In this document: positions 39,094 to 48,022 of the stretch, piece by piece
How positions within the stretch are numbered: the first letter of the stretch is position 1
How the letters are laid out: each line of letters opens with the position of its first letter
Source of the DNA: Rhodococcus sp. OK519
Lineage (GTDB): Bacteria; Actinomycetota; Actinomycetes; Mycobacteriales; Mycobacteriaceae
NCBI RefSeq assembly: GCF_003051005.1
Contig: NZ_QAOW01000001.1
Span: forward strand, 682,001 to 746,000
Direction: 5' to 3'
Length of the DNA: 64,000 nt
The notes under the pieces: model-generated
Databases searched by the model: none
What the model was told of the DNA's origin: nothing
Seen by the model: the letters and a program-made list of their open reading frames with translations, nothing else
Translations under genes and position numbers: made by a program

Positions 39094-39125
39094 AGCCTAG
39101 CCGGGTCACCACGGTGTTCTAGGCT
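39094..39125. promoter_or_regulatory. Back-to-back divergent leaderless-type promoters
   Basis: TAGGCT on the minus strand (39094-39099, for the lipid kinase) and TAGGCT on the plus strand (39120-39125, for the membrane protein) lie only 20 bp apart. The -35 regions must therefore overlap each other's core promoter, so the two genes probably compete for polymerase. Confidence 0.5.
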
Positions 39126-39131
39126 TGCTGC

Positions 39132-39548
39132 GTGTCGAACCAGCCTGCGCCCGCCTCCACTCCCAAAACGGTCCGTGGGGCCGGTGCGGTCGTCACCCTC
39201 GAGGGTGCGGCCGCCGTCGGTTTCGCGATCTTCCTGTTGGTGCGTGGTCTGCGCGGCGTCGACCAGAGCGTGACGAGCGGCTACGGCACCGCCGCCTGGT
39301 TCGCGATCCTCGGCGGCGCCGTGCTCGCGGCCGGTATCGCGCTCCTGCGCGGGCAACGCTGGGGGCGCACGATCGCGCTCATGGCGCAGCTGCTGCTGCT
39401 ACCGGTCACCTGGTACGTGATCACCTCGCACCAAGTGCTCTGGGGCATTTTGCTCGGCATCGTGGTGATCGGCGCTCTGGTCATGCTGTTCGCGGGCAGC
39501 ACGTCGCGCTGGATGGCCGAGGCCTACGCCGCACCCGACGGTGAATGA
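39132..39548 (+). CDS. Small integral membrane protein (Rv3217c-like)
   Basis: A 138-residue protein with four predicted membrane helices (about residues 20-38, 52-70, 80-98 and 102-122) and short polar ends. No catalytic motif is visible. TAGGCT lies 6 nt before GTG 39132. It is conserved at this position in mycobacteria; function unknown. Confidence 0.8.
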   Translation: MSNQPAPASTPKTVRGAGAVVTLEGAAAVGFAIFLLVRGLRGVDQSVTSGYGTAAWFAILGGAVLAAGIALLRGQRWGRTIALMAQLLLLPVTWYVITSHQVLWGILLGIVVIGALVMLFAGSTSRWMAEAYAAPDGE

Positions 39549-39558
39549 GCGGTAGGTA

Positions 39559-40104
39559 CTACCCGGCTTGCCTGGGCAGTTCCGACAGTTCCGACAGTTC
39601 CGCCAGCGCGTCGCCGCTGAGCCGGTAGGTAGTCCACTCGTCCTGCGCGACCGCGCCGAGGGACTCGTAGAAGCCGATCGACGGGGTGTTCCAGTTGAGG
39701 ACCGACCAGGCCAGCCGCGTGTATCCCTGGGCGACGCATTCCTCGGCGAGTGTCGCGAGCAGCGCCTTGCCGTAGCCGGCGCCGCGGTGCTCGGGGGTGA
39801 CGTACAGGTCTTCGAGGTAGATCCCGTGCACGCCGTCCCACGTCGAGAAGTTCCGGAACCACAGTGCGGTGCCGACGATCACCGGCGCCGCGGAGTCGTC
39901 CGCCCGGACCTCCACGACGTGCGCGAACGCAGCAGGCGCCGGGCCGAACAGTGCCGTCTCGATCTGCGCCGGGACGACGGTGCACTCGTGCCGGGCCTTT
40001 TCGTATTCGGCGAGTTCGTAGATCAGCCCGGTGATCGCGTCCACGTCGGCTGGCGTCGCGCGGCGAATCACCGAAGTGGTGCGGTGGTCGGTTTGTTCGC
40101 TCAC
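39559..40104 (-). CDS. GNAT-family N-acetyltransferase (Rv3216-like)
   Basis: A 181-residue GNAT protein resembling diamine/spermidine acetyltransferases. The acetyl-CoA site is VTPEHRGAGYGKALL (about residues 102-116), followed by WSVLNWNTPSIGFYESLGA with the conserved Asn and Tyr. The C-terminus carries a short repeat (ELSELSEL) encoded by 9-bp DNA repeats. Its ATG overlaps the stop of the upstream phosphatase by 4 bp, so they form an operon. The substrate is not certain. Confidence 0.87.
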   Translation of the reverse strand: MSEQTDHRTTSVIRRATPADVDAITGLIYELAEYEKARHECTVVPAQIETALFGPAPAAFAHVVEVRADDSAAPVIVGTALWFRNFSTWDGVHGIYLEDLYVTPEHRGAGYGKALLATLAEECVAQGYTRLAWSVLNWNTPSIGFYESLGAVAQDEWTTYRLSGDALAELSELSELPRQAG

Positions 40105-40715
40105 TGACGGCCTTCTCTCGGGGTCACGTTGTGGGTGAGGATCATGCGGAACCCGTGCTCATAGCTCAGGACGGTGTGCGCCGCGGGAGTCAGGGCGAAG
40201 CGCCTGCCCTCGGAGACCGGGAGTTCGACCCAGCGTGCGATCACGGCCCGCAGAAAGTGGCCGTGGCCCACCAGCACGACGTCGCGTTCGGCGAGGGCCG
40301 CCTCCGCGGTGTTCACGACCATGTCTGCGCGGGACGTCACCATCTCGTGTGTTTCTCCGCCCGGGCACGGGTGCGTCCACACGGTCCAGTCCGGAATCTG
40401 TTCGCGGATCTCCGGAGTGGTGAGTCCCTCGAACTCGCCGTAGTCCCATTCGGTCAGTGCATCCCAGCGCCGCTCCTCGGTGAATCCGGCGAGGGCGGCA
40501 GTTACGTGTGCCCGACGCCGTGGACTCGTGACGACGAGGGGATTGTTCAGCGCGAGTTCGGCCAGTTGCTGCCCGGCTTCGCGGGCTTGGATCGCGCCGC
40601 GATCGGTGAGGGGGACCTCGGTGGCGCTCGTGTGCCGGCCGAGTCGCGCCCACTCGGTCTCACCGTGTCGCAGCAGAACCAGTCGGCGCTCGGGTGAGGT
40701 CATGGGATCAATCAT
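40101..40715 (-). CDS. Histidine phosphatase-family protein (Gpm2/Rv3214-like)
   Basis: A 204-residue member of the phosphoglycerate mutase-like superfamily. The phospho-acceptor motif is LLRHGETEW; partner residues include Arg in TSPRRRAHVTA, Glu in WDYGEFEG and His in VGHGHFLRA. M. tuberculosis Rv3214 is an acid phosphatase, not a mutase, which is likely here too. ATG 40715 is used; ATG 40703 is an equally possible start. It precedes the GNAT gene with a 4-bp overlap. Confidence 0.88.
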   Translation of the reverse strand: MIDPMTSPERRLVLLRHGETEWARLGRHTSATEVPLTDRGAIQAREAGQQLAELALNNPLVVTSPRRRAHVTAALAGFTEERRWDALTEWDYGEFEGLTTPEIREQIPDWTVWTHPCPGGETHEMVTSRADMVVNTAEAALAERDVVLVGHGHFLRAVIARWVELPVSEGRRFALTPAAHTVLSYEHGFRMILTHNVTPREGRQ

Positions 40716-40770
40716 GCCGGGTGAGCCCGAACCCTCGCCTTCGGGCCTCGAGTACGCAAGGATCTAGGCC

Positions 40771-41574
40771 GTGACGATGGTACTGGCTGTAGCGAATCAA
40801 AAGGGTGGGGTAGCCAAGACCACGACGGTCGCGTCTCTGGGGGCTGCACTCGTGGACCTGGACCGGCGCGTGCTGGTGGTGGATCTGGACCCGCAGGGAT
40901 GTCTGACATTCTCGTTGGGGCACAATCCCGATCGACTCGAGGCGTCGGTGCACGACGTCCTCACAGGGGACACGCCGGTTGCGGACGTGCTGCTCGACAC
41001 CGACGACGGGGTCAAGCTTCTTCCCGCGACCATCGATCTTGCCGGCGCGGAGGCATTGTTGCTGATGCGTCCGGGCCGAGAGTTCGCGCTCAAGCGCGCG
41101 CTCGCGCCGATTCTCGACGACTTCGATGTGATCATCATCGACTGCCCGCCGTCGCTGGGGGTCCTCACGCTCAACGGGTTGACCGCGGCCCAGCAGGTGC
41201 TGGTGCCACTGCAGTGCGAGACGCTGGCGCACCGCGGCGTCGGGCAGTTGCTGCGCACGGTCTCCGAGGTTCAGCAGATCACCAACCCCGATCTCGTGCT
41301 CCTGGGTGCGCTGCCCACGCTGTACGACGCGCGCACGACGCACAGCCGCGACGTCCTCTCCGACGTCTCGGATCGCTACGACCTGCCGGTCCTGGCCCCG
41401 CCGATTCCGCGCACGGTGCGGTTCGCGGAGGCCTCGGCGTCGGGATCGACCGTGCTCGCGGGCCGCAAGAACAAGGGCGGTGAGGCGTACCGCCAACTAG
41501 CGCATCACCTTTCGGCGCACTGGACGGGCAAGGCCGAGCTGGTCACCTTCTCGCCGTACGAGGGGACCGCCTGA
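40771..41574 (+). CDS. Orphan ParA/Soj-like ATPase (Rv3213c-like)
   Basis: A 267-residue P-loop ATPase of the ParA/MinD group. Deviant Walker A is QKGGVAKTT near the N-terminus; Walker A-prime is VDLDPQG and Walker B is IIIDCPPSLG. No ParB or centromere-like repeats are beside it, so it is probably not the chromosome-partition ParA. It may position another cell component. TAGGCC ends 6 nt before ATG 40777, which may be the true leaderless start two codons later. Confidence 0.88.
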   Translation: MTMVLAVANQKGGVAKTTTVASLGAALVDLDRRVLVVDLDPQGCLTFSLGHNPDRLEASVHDVLTGDTPVADVLLDTDDGVKLLPATIDLAGAEALLLMRPGREFALKRALAPILDDFDVIIIDCPPSLGVLTLNGLTAAQQVLVPLQCETLAHRGVGQLLRTVSEVQQITNPDLVLLGALPTLYDARTTHSRDVLSDVSDRYDLPVLAPPIPRTVRFAEASASGSTVLAGRKNKGGEAYRQLAHHLSAHWTGKAELVTFSPYEGTA

Positions 41575-41590
41575 CGGACGGCAGGACGGG

Positions 41591-42826
41591 TCAGTCCAAC
41601 CACTCGCGTGCGGCGGTAATCAGAGCCGAAACGCCGGTCGTGATGGTCGGTTCGATGACGGGGGCGTAGTACGGCGAGTGGTTGGGTGGCAGGTCGGGGG
41701 CCTTGCCCTCGGCTTTCGCCTTCGCGAAGATCGCGGGGTCCGCGCCGCCGAGGATCCAGTAGCAGATCGGGGCACCCGACGCCGTCGCGAACACCCCGAC
41801 ATCCTCGCTCGCGGCGCCCGGGCCGGGATCGATCACGTTCTCGTCGCCGAAGCGTGCGCGGAACGCCGCGGTCGTCCGAGCGACGGCATCGGCGTCGTTG
41901 ACCAGGACGGGAAACGAATCGATCGGTGTGATCTCAGGTTTTCGCGGTGCGTTCGACGCCTGCGCCTCCGCCTCGACGATGCGGGTGATCGTGGCGAGAA
42001 CGCCGGTCCGCACGTCCGGGTCGTACGTGCGGATGTTGAGGGCGAGTTCTGCGCGGTCGGGAATCACGTTGGCCTTGGCACCCGCTTGCAGCGAGCCGAC
42101 GGTGACCACCACCGTGTCGGTCGCGGAGACAGTGCGTGAGACCACCGTCTGCAGGCGCATCACCGTTGCCGCCGCCATGACCACGGGGTCCACGGACTGC
42201 TCGGGCATCGATCCGTGGGATCCGACGCCGTGCAGCAGCACGCGCAGCGAGTCGGCGCCCGCGAAGGCGGCGCCCGGGTGGGCCGCGAGCATGCCGGCCG
42301 GAAGCGGCGCGACGTGCTGACCGAGCACGACGTCGGGACTGCCGAACCTCTCGAACAGGCCGTCGTCGACCATCGCCTGCGATCCCGACCCGAGTTCCTC
42401 CGCGGGCTGGAACACCGCCATCACGGTGCCCGACCACGAAGCCTGTTCGCCCACCAGCACTTCCAGGGCGCCCAGCAGACACGTCACGTGCATGTCGTGC
42501 CCGCACGCGTGCGCCACGGGGACGTCGATGCCGTCGGGGTCGGTCGCGTGCGCTGTGCTGGCGTAGGGGAGACCCGTCTTCTCCTCGACGGGGAGCGCAT
42601 CCATGTCGGCCCGCAGCAGGACGGTAGGGCCGTCGCCGTTGCGGACGAGGCCCACCACACCGGTGCCGCCGATGCCGGACGTGACGTCGATGCCCAGTTC
42701 GCCGAGTTTCGCCGCGATCCGTTCGGCGGTACGGGTTTCCTGGTACGACAGTTCCGGATGTCGGTGCAGATCACGGTAGAAGTCGGCCAGCCACGGTGCG
42801 GTGCTGGTGCTGTCTGTGCTGGTCAT
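41591..42826 (-). CDS. M20-family amidohydrolase/peptidase
   Basis: A 411-residue zinc amidohydrolase of the M20D group (hippurate or aminoacyl amide hydrolase type). Signatures: RRDLHRHPE-like YRDLHRHPELSYQE, RADMDALPVEE, the metal motif AHACGHDMH, and QPAEELGSGSQ. The dimerisation domain lies about residues 185-300. ATG 42826 is chosen because the family begins there; the frame is open to 43000. It is downstream of the SDR gene in the same orientation. Substrate unknown. Confidence 0.9.
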   Translation of the reverse strand: MTSTDSTSTAPWLADFYRDLHRHPELSYQETRTAERIAAKLGELGIDVTSGIGGTGVVGLVRNGDGPTVLLRADMDALPVEEKTGLPYASTAHATDPDGIDVPVAHACGHDMHVTCLLGALEVLVGEQASWSGTVMAVFQPAEELGSGSQAMVDDGLFERFGSPDVVLGQHVAPLPAGMLAAHPGAAFAGADSLRVLLHGVGSHGSMPEQSVDPVVMAAATVMRLQTVVSRTVSATDTVVVTVGSLQAGAKANVIPDRAELALNIRTYDPDVRTGVLATITRIVEAEAQASNAPRKPEITPIDSFPVLVNDADAVARTTAAFRARFGDENVIDPGPGAASEDVGVFATASGAPICYWILGGADPAIFAKAKAEGKAPDLPPNHSPYYAPVIEPTITTGVSALITAAREWLD

Positions 42827-42885
42827 CGCGCAACCTCGCTCGGTTGGGGACACTGCGCGGTCCAGCCTAACGCCTCCGGGTCTCG

Positions 42886-43710
42886 TCAGCCGGTGAAGTG
42901 CCGCGCGAGATCCTCTCCGGAGGGTTCCCACACGGCGGGCCAGTCGTTCTGTCGTAAAAGTGCATCGGTGCCGCCGTCGGCGAACAGGACACTGCCGCAC
43001 AGCAACGACGCGGCGTCACTGGTGAGGAAGGCGATCAATGCCGCAATCTCCTCGGGTCGGCCGCGTCGACCCAGCGGTACCGGATAGAAGTCGAGAGCCC
43101 TCGCGAGGTTCGGATCCAGATCGGGGCCGGACGTCATAGGCGTGTCGACGATCCCGGGCGCGACGGCGTTGAGGCGGATGCCCGCGCCGATCCACTGGGG
43201 AGTCACCGACTCTCGGCGTACCCAGCGGGCCAGAGCGAGTTTCGACGCGGGATACGACGGGATGGCGGTCGCCTCGTCGCCGAGGGTCACGGCCAGGTCC
43301 TCGTCTCCGGCCAGGCAGGCGTCGACGACGTGCCCGGGGATGCCCGGTTGCGTGCTGGTGCTGCTCGACGAGATCGCGACTGCGTACGAGCGCTCGCGCC
43401 GGGCGAGGGTCGGGCGCAACTCGTCGAGGAAGTCGATGACGCCGAAGTAGTTGACGGACAACAGCTTTCCGCCAGAATGCGATGACAGTGGCCCGAGGCC
43501 GGCGCAGCACACCACGGCGTCGATCACGCCGTCGGCGGCGTCGGTCACGGCAGCGGAGGCCTCCCGGCGGCCCTCCCGGGTGGACAGATCCGCGGTGACC
43601 TCGGTGCCGGCGAGGTCCACACCGACGACGTCATGGCCGTTGCTGCGAAGGAGTTTCACCGTGGCGGCGCCGATGCCCGAGGCTGCGCCGGTGACGACGA
43701 TGTTCGACAT
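42886..43710 (-). CDS. Short-chain dehydrogenase/reductase
   Basis: A 274-residue SDR. The nucleotide-binding TGAASGIGAA motif lies at residues 7-16, NAG is replaced by CCAGLG, and the catalytic pair is Tyr-x-x-x-Lys in YPASKLALARW, with Ser in a SSSSTS run. It resembles 3-alpha-hydroxysteroid dehydrogenase/carbonyl reductase-like SDRs that have an insert before the Tyr. Substrate unknown. It lies between the beta-propeller gene and the M20 gene. Confidence 0.88.
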   Translation of the reverse strand: MSNIVVTGAASGIGAATVKLLRSNGHDVVGVDLAGTEVTADLSTREGRREASAAVTDAADGVIDAVVCCAGLGPLSSHSGGKLLSVNYFGVIDFLDELRPTLARRERSYAVAISSSSTSTQPGIPGHVVDACLAGDEDLAVTLGDEATAIPSYPASKLALARWVRRESVTPQWIGAGIRLNAVAPGIVDTPMTSGPDLDPNLARALDFYPVPLGRRGRPEEIAALIAFLTSDAASLLCGSVLFADGGTDALLRQNDWPAVWEPSGEDLARHFTG

Positions 43711-43759
43711 GCGCGAATTAGAACACGTTGCAGGCTGGCGGGGTACCTGATCGACGTAC

Positions 43760-44974
43760 TCAGCGCAGGGCGACGACGTCGTCGCCGCGCTGCTCGAGCA
43801 CGATGTCGCCGAGGATCGCGGTGGCGATCGGGGCGGCGTCGTTGTCGCGGGTGACGGGGATGCGCCCCTGCTCGACGCCCGTAGCGGGGTCGAGGACGGC
43901 GATCGCGCCGGGGACCGGGACCATGAGCGACCCGGCCATGATCGCGCCGGGCCCGAGAGCGCCCGTCGCGGTCCACTTCGGGGCGAGTTCGCTCGTGGAG
44001 AGTGCGATCAACTCGCTGCCGGTCCACCAGGTGAAGACGGAACCGTTCCGGGCCGCCGTGGCGTCGGCGCCGACGGCGGTGGTCACCGGGTACGAGGCAG
44101 TCTCGTTGCCGGTGCCGTCGACTACCACGATGCGCGCTCCCGACACCGGGCCGGCGGGAAGGAACACCGCCGTGCGGTCGCCGGACGATGCGATGAGTCG
44201 AGCCCCGGCAGTGTCCGCACCCGGCCCCGTCAGCAGCGCGGAACCGAACTCCTGCGGTTCCTGGTTGTCCTTCGGGGCGGCGTCGAGGACGCTGATGCGG
44301 TCGCCGGCCTCGCCCGGGCAGTGCATCAGCACGGTGACGCGGGTTCCACCCGCCGCGGCCGATTTCAGTTCACAGTCGGGACGTGGCTGCTTCCCGGGGT
44401 TGATCGGCGCGTCGACCCGTCCGAACTCGAGGGTGCGGACGAGGTCCGACCGCCACAGTTCCATCCGCTCGGAACCGCGGGACACCACGTAGGTGCCGTC
44501 GTAGGACAGGGTCACCACGTCGTCGGCGTCGCTCGACCGCTGGGCCTTGCGTTCACCGGTCGCCCCGCCGAGCTGGGTGACCTGGCTGCAGCCGCGCTGA
44601 TCGCGGTAGACGGCGACCACGGTGTTCCAGGCGCCGATGGCGCCGCACAGCGGCATATCGCGCTGGTATCGCCACCGTTCGTCGCCGGTGACGGGGTCGC
44701 GCCCCAGGACCGTCCCGTCGTCCGCGGTCGCGACGGTGCCGTCGGCGACGATGGGCGCCGACGACGCGGGGCTGGCGGCACGCCACAGTTCGTGCAGTGA
44801 CGAGGGCGGTGCGAGCGGTGAATCCACTGCAGCCGCAGGACCTTCCGCGGTCACCGACGTGGTTCCCCGAGCGTCGCTCCCGATCCAGATCGCCGCCGCG
44901 GCGACCGCGACGAGAATCGCGATGGTCGCGGCGACGGCGACGTCCAGACGGGTACGACGCTCGGGTGCCAGCAC
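43760..44974 (-). CDS. Membrane-anchored PQQ-like beta-propeller protein (Rv3212-like)
   Basis: A 404-residue protein with one N-terminal transmembrane helix (about residues 13-32) and an exported domain of repeated beta-blade motifs (VTGDERWRYQ, DPATGVEQGRIP, DGTVLGRDP). Four Cys in the exported part (CGAIG, RGCSQV, PDCELK, MHCPGE) could form two disulfides. M. tuberculosis Rv3212 is an uncharacterised protein at the same position beside rhlE. It is not an enzyme by any recognisable motif. Confidence 0.82.
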   Translation of the reverse strand: MLAPERRTRLDVAVAATIAILVAVAAAAIWIGSDARGTTSVTAEGPAAAVDSPLAPPSSLHELWRAASPASSAPIVADGTVATADDGTVLGRDPVTGDERWRYQRDMPLCGAIGAWNTVVAVYRDQRGCSQVTQLGGATGERKAQRSSDADDVVTLSYDGTYVVSRGSERMELWRSDLVRTLEFGRVDAPINPGKQPRPDCELKSAAAGGTRVTVLMHCPGEAGDRISVLDAAPKDNQEPQEFGSALLTGPGADTAGARLIASSGDRTAVFLPAGPVSGARIVVVDGTGNETASYPVTTAVGADATAARNGSVFTWWTGSELIALSTSELAPKWTATGALGPGAIMAGSLMVPVPGAIAVLDPATGVEQGRIPVTRDNDAAPIATAILGDIVLEQRGDDVVALR

Positions 44975-44994
44975 AGGTGGCAGGTTACCCCGAG

Positions 44995-46623
44995 CTACTC
45001 GGAGGCTGCAGTGGCGCTCACGGGCTGGGTGTCGGCCTGGCCCGATGCGCCTTCGCCCGCGGCGGGACGGCGGCGACGACGGCGACGACGCGGGGCGGCG
45101 GCATCGTCGGATGCGGACGAGGCGACCTCGGTGGTCTTGTCGCCGGACGTCGCGGTGGCCTCGGCCGGCGCCGATCCGTCGGTGGCCTTGCCGCCACGGG
45201 TGCGGCGGCGGCTACGGCTGCGGTTGGATGCGTCGGACTTGTCCGTCTTCGCGTCCTTGGCGTCCTTCTCGTCCTTCGCGGGACGCTCGGCGCGGGCCTT
45301 GCGAATCGAACCCTTTGCGTCCGTGGGGATGCCGAGTTCCTCGTACAGGTGCGGCGAGCTCGAGTAGGTCTCGACGGGGTCCGGGGTGCCCAGGGCGAGT
45401 GCCTTGTCGATCAGCTGCCAGCGGGGGATGTCGTCCCAGTCCACCAGAGTGATGGCGGTGCCGGTGCGACCCGCGCGACCGGTACGACCGATCCGGTGCA
45501 CGTAGGTCTTCTCGTCCTCGGGGCACTGGTAATTGATGACGTGGGTGACGTCGTCGATGTCGATGCCGCGGGCCGCGACGTCGGTCGCGACGAGGACGTC
45601 GACGGTGCCGTTGCGGAACGCCTTGAGGGACTTCTCGCGGGCGATCTGGCCGAGGTCACCGTGTACGGCGCCGACGTTGAAGCCGCGCTCGTTCAGGTCA
45701 TCCGCGACCTTCTGCGCGGTGCGCTTGGTGCGGGTGAAGATCATCGTCGCGCCGCGGCCGTCGGCCTGCAGGACGCGGGCGACCATCTCGGCCTTGTCCA
45801 GCGCGTGTGCGCGGTAGATGTACTGAGTGGTGCGCTCGTGGACGGCGGACGAGTCCGCTTCCTCGGCGCGGATGTGCGTCGGCTGCGTCAGGAACGTGCG
45901 CGCCAGCGTGATGATCGGGCCCGGCATGGTGGCCGAGAAGAGCATCGTCTGACGCTTGTCGGGGACCATGCCGAGGATGCGCTCGATGTCGGGCAGGAAG
46001 CCCAGGTCGAGCATCTCGTCGGCCTCGTCGAGAACCAGGACACCGACCTTGCCGAGGATCAGGTGACCCTGGTTGGCGAGGTCCAGCAGGCGTCCGGGGG
46101 TGCCGACGATGACGTCGACGCCCTTGCGCAGCGCGTCGATCTGCTGCTCGTACGGGCGGCCGCCGTAGATGGACAGGACTTCGAGCTTCTTCTTGCCGGA
46201 CTTCAGGTACTTCGCAGCGTTCTCGAGGTCCTCGGTCACCTGGACGCACAGTTCGCGCGTCGGCACGATCACGAGGGCGCGCGGAGTGCCGTCGAGCGCT
46301 GTGGTGCCGGAATCTGCGGTGGCGACGCGGTGCAGCAGCGGAACGCCGAAGCCGAACGTCTTACCCATGCCGGTGCGGGCCTGACCGATGAGGTCGTCGC
46401 CGGCGAGGGCGAGGGGGAGCGTGAGCTCCTGGATGGCGAAGGTGCGCTCGATGCCGATCTCGGCGAGCGCCTTGACGATCTCGTCGCGGACACCGAGCTC
46501 ACCGAAGGTGGGCGGGGTGTGCGTCTCGTCCAACTGGGCGGACAGCGTGGTTTCGGTTGCGTCGTCTTCGTGGTCGATCGTGATCTTGCTCAGGGAACTG
46601 GCCTTCCTCGTATCGGCACGCAC
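44995..46623 (-). CDS. rhlE: DEAD-box RNA helicase RhlE
   Basis: A 542-residue DEAD-box helicase. Q motif (FAIQELTLPLAL), Walker A ARTGMGKT, PTRELC, GTPGRLLDL, VLDEADEM, SAT, TRTKRTAQKVAD, DVAARGIDI and HRIGRTGR are all present. The C-terminal extension (about 150 residues) is basic and low-complexity, with RRRTRGG and RRRRRR-type runs for RNA binding. GTG 46623 begins the frame but has no Shine-Dalgarno; CTG 46593 lies 8 nt after GAGGAAGG and is an alternative start. Confidence 0.93.
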   Translation of the reverse strand: MRADTRKASSLSKITIDHEDDATETTLSAQLDETHTPPTFGELGVRDEIVKALAEIGIERTFAIQELTLPLALAGDDLIGQARTGMGKTFGFGVPLLHRVATADSGTTALDGTPRALVIVPTRELCVQVTEDLENAAKYLKSGKKKLEVLSIYGGRPYEQQIDALRKGVDVIVGTPGRLLDLANQGHLILGKVGVLVLDEADEMLDLGFLPDIERILGMVPDKRQTMLFSATMPGPIITLARTFLTQPTHIRAEEADSSAVHERTTQYIYRAHALDKAEMVARVLQADGRGATMIFTRTKRTAQKVADDLNERGFNVGAVHGDLGQIAREKSLKAFRNGTVDVLVATDVAARGIDIDDVTHVINYQCPEDEKTYVHRIGRTGRAGRTGTAITLVDWDDIPRWQLIDKALALGTPDPVETYSSSPHLYEELGIPTDAKGSIRKARAERPAKDEKDAKDAKTDKSDASNRSRSRRRTRGGKATDGSAPAEATATSGDKTTEVASSASDDAAAPRRRRRRRRPAAGEGASGQADTQPVSATAASE

Positions 46624-46992
46624 GCACGAGGTAAGGGGCCAGGCCGTAAGTCGGCCGATGTCGGTGCCCTCTTGTGCGGTGGCCCGGCCTCCGTCTCAGC
46701 GCGGAGATCGTGTCGATCTCGGCGAGACGCGGCGAGCGCCGTCGATCAGGTGCGCGCACATTATCTTCGGGAGTCCTCATCCGTTTCGCGCCCGATTCGT
46801 TCGAATTCAACTTCGAATTCGTCACTCCGGATTCATGCTCCGGGACCGGGACCAGCGCGGAAATAACGGTCTCCCGTCGCAATTGTAGCGGTCCGACGCT
46901 CCGCGGCCGACACATGCATGGCGCAGATCACGATTCCGGCCCGGTCCCGCCGTCCCCGATGCACTGCACGACACGGATTAGGCTGTGGCGTC
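46624..46992. other. rhlE leader and promoter region, shared with the ferritin-like gene
   Basis: This 369-bp gap has no supportable gene. On the minus strand GATAAT (46760-46765) is a good -10 and implies an rhlE leader of about 130 nt, as in cold-induced helicase mRNAs. Upstream of it is an AT-rich stretch with TTCGAATTC twice (46800-46808 and 46812-46820), a 12-bp period. On the plus strand TAGGCT at 46979-46984 serves the ferritin-like gene. Confidence 0.45.
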
Positions 46993-47673
46993 ATGGGAGC
47001 CGATTCACCGACGTCGTCCGTGCCCGCCATCGCTGCAGACCACCCGGGTGTGGCCGAGTTGTTCGCAGTTCTCGCCTATGGCGAGATCTCCGCGTTCTAC
47101 CGACTGGCGGAGGACGCGCACATGGCTCCCACGCTGCGGGGGCGGGTCGCGCTCGCGAGCATGGCCGCAGCTGAGATGGCGCACTTCGAGACGCTCGAGC
47201 GCGCGCTCACGGGCCGCGGAATCGAGGTCTATGCGGCCATGGATCCGTTCGTCCGTGCCCTCGATGCCTACCATGCGTCCACCGACCCGTCGACGTGGCT
47301 CGAGTCGCTGGTCAAGGCCTACGTCGGCGACGGGATCGCCGCCGACTTCTACCTCGAGATCGCGCACTCCCTGGACCCCGCGGTGGGAGGGATCGTCCGT
47401 GAGGTACTCGCCGAGGTGGGGCACTCCGAATTCGTCGTGCAGGAGGTTCGGGCCGCGGTCGCCGCGAGCAAGAGCGAGAAGGACCGGCTGATGCTGTGGG
47501 GGCGCCGCCTGCTCGGGGAAGCGATCACGCAGGCGCAGTTCGTCCTCGCTCGCCGCGAGGACCTCACCGATCTGGTCATGACGGCGACCGGCAGCCTCAA
47601 CGGCGTCGCGGCCCTGTTCGACAACATGCAGGCGAAGCACGCCGAACGGATGGCGGTGCTCGGCCTCGTCTGA
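46993..47673 (+). CDS. Ferritin-fold protein, MiaE-like (Rv3210c-like)
   Basis: A 226-residue four-helix-bundle protein related to tRNA-(ms2io6A)-hydroxylase-like ferritins. A full diiron carboxylate set is present: Glu31, Glu61-x-x-His64, Glu122-x-x-His125 and Glu141-x-x-His144. ATG 46993 lies 8 nt after TAGGCT; the frame is open further upstream to 46918. True MiaE activity is not established in actinobacteria, so only the fold and metal site are claimed. It precedes DUF3107 by about 100 bp. Confidence 0.85.
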   Translation: MGADSPTSSVPAIAADHPGVAELFAVLAYGEISAFYRLAEDAHMAPTLRGRVALASMAAAEMAHFETLERALTGRGIEVYAAMDPFVRALDAYHASTDPSTWLESLVKAYVGDGIAADFYLEIAHSLDPAVGGIVREVLAEVGHSEFVVQEVRAAVAASKSEKDRLMLWGRRLLGEAITQAQFVLARREDLTDLVMTATGSLNGVAALFDNMQAKHAERMAVLGLV

Positions 47674-47779
47674 CCGGGCTGTTCGCTCTCAGCACAGCGT
47701 CGCGGCAGGCCCGTGTGGGCGGGGCTGCATTAATCTGGCCGGGACAGCTTCAAGCGCTCGGAGAGTTCGGAGGTTGACC

Positions 47780-48010
47780 GTGGAGGTCAAGATCGGTGTA
47801 ACTGACAGCCCGCGTGAGCTCGTCGTCAACAGCGTCCTCACGCCCGACGAGGTGGAGGCGCTCGTGACGAAGGCGCTCGGCGACGCGGGCGGTGTGCTCT
47901 CGCTCATCGACGAGAAGGGGCGCAAGTTCCTCGTCCAGGCCGCGCGGATCACGTACGTGGAGATCGGTCCGTCGGACAGCCGCAAGGTCGGGTTCGCGCC
48001 GACGAGCTAG
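47780..48010 (+). CDS. DUF3107 family protein (TB9.4-like)
   Basis: A 76-residue protein beginning MEVKIGVTDSPREL with the first residue coded by GTG 47780. CGGAGG lies 6 nt before it; TTG 47774 is too close to that site. It contains an ATP-synthase-like FLVQAARITYVEIG core and is found next to the FasR-like regulator throughout mycolic-acid bacteria. Function unknown. A strong terminator follows. Confidence 0.9.
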   Translation: MEVKIGVTDSPRELVVNSVLTPDEVEALVTKALGDAGGVLSLIDEKGRKFLVQAARITYVEIGPSDSRKVGFAPTS

Positions 48011-48022
48011 AGGCCGGCACAT

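Noticed and set aside
44797-46866. A 689-codon plus-strand frame opposite rhlE
   Set aside because: All DEAD-box motifs are on the minus strand, and this frame is low-complexity Val/Arg/Asp-rich shadow.
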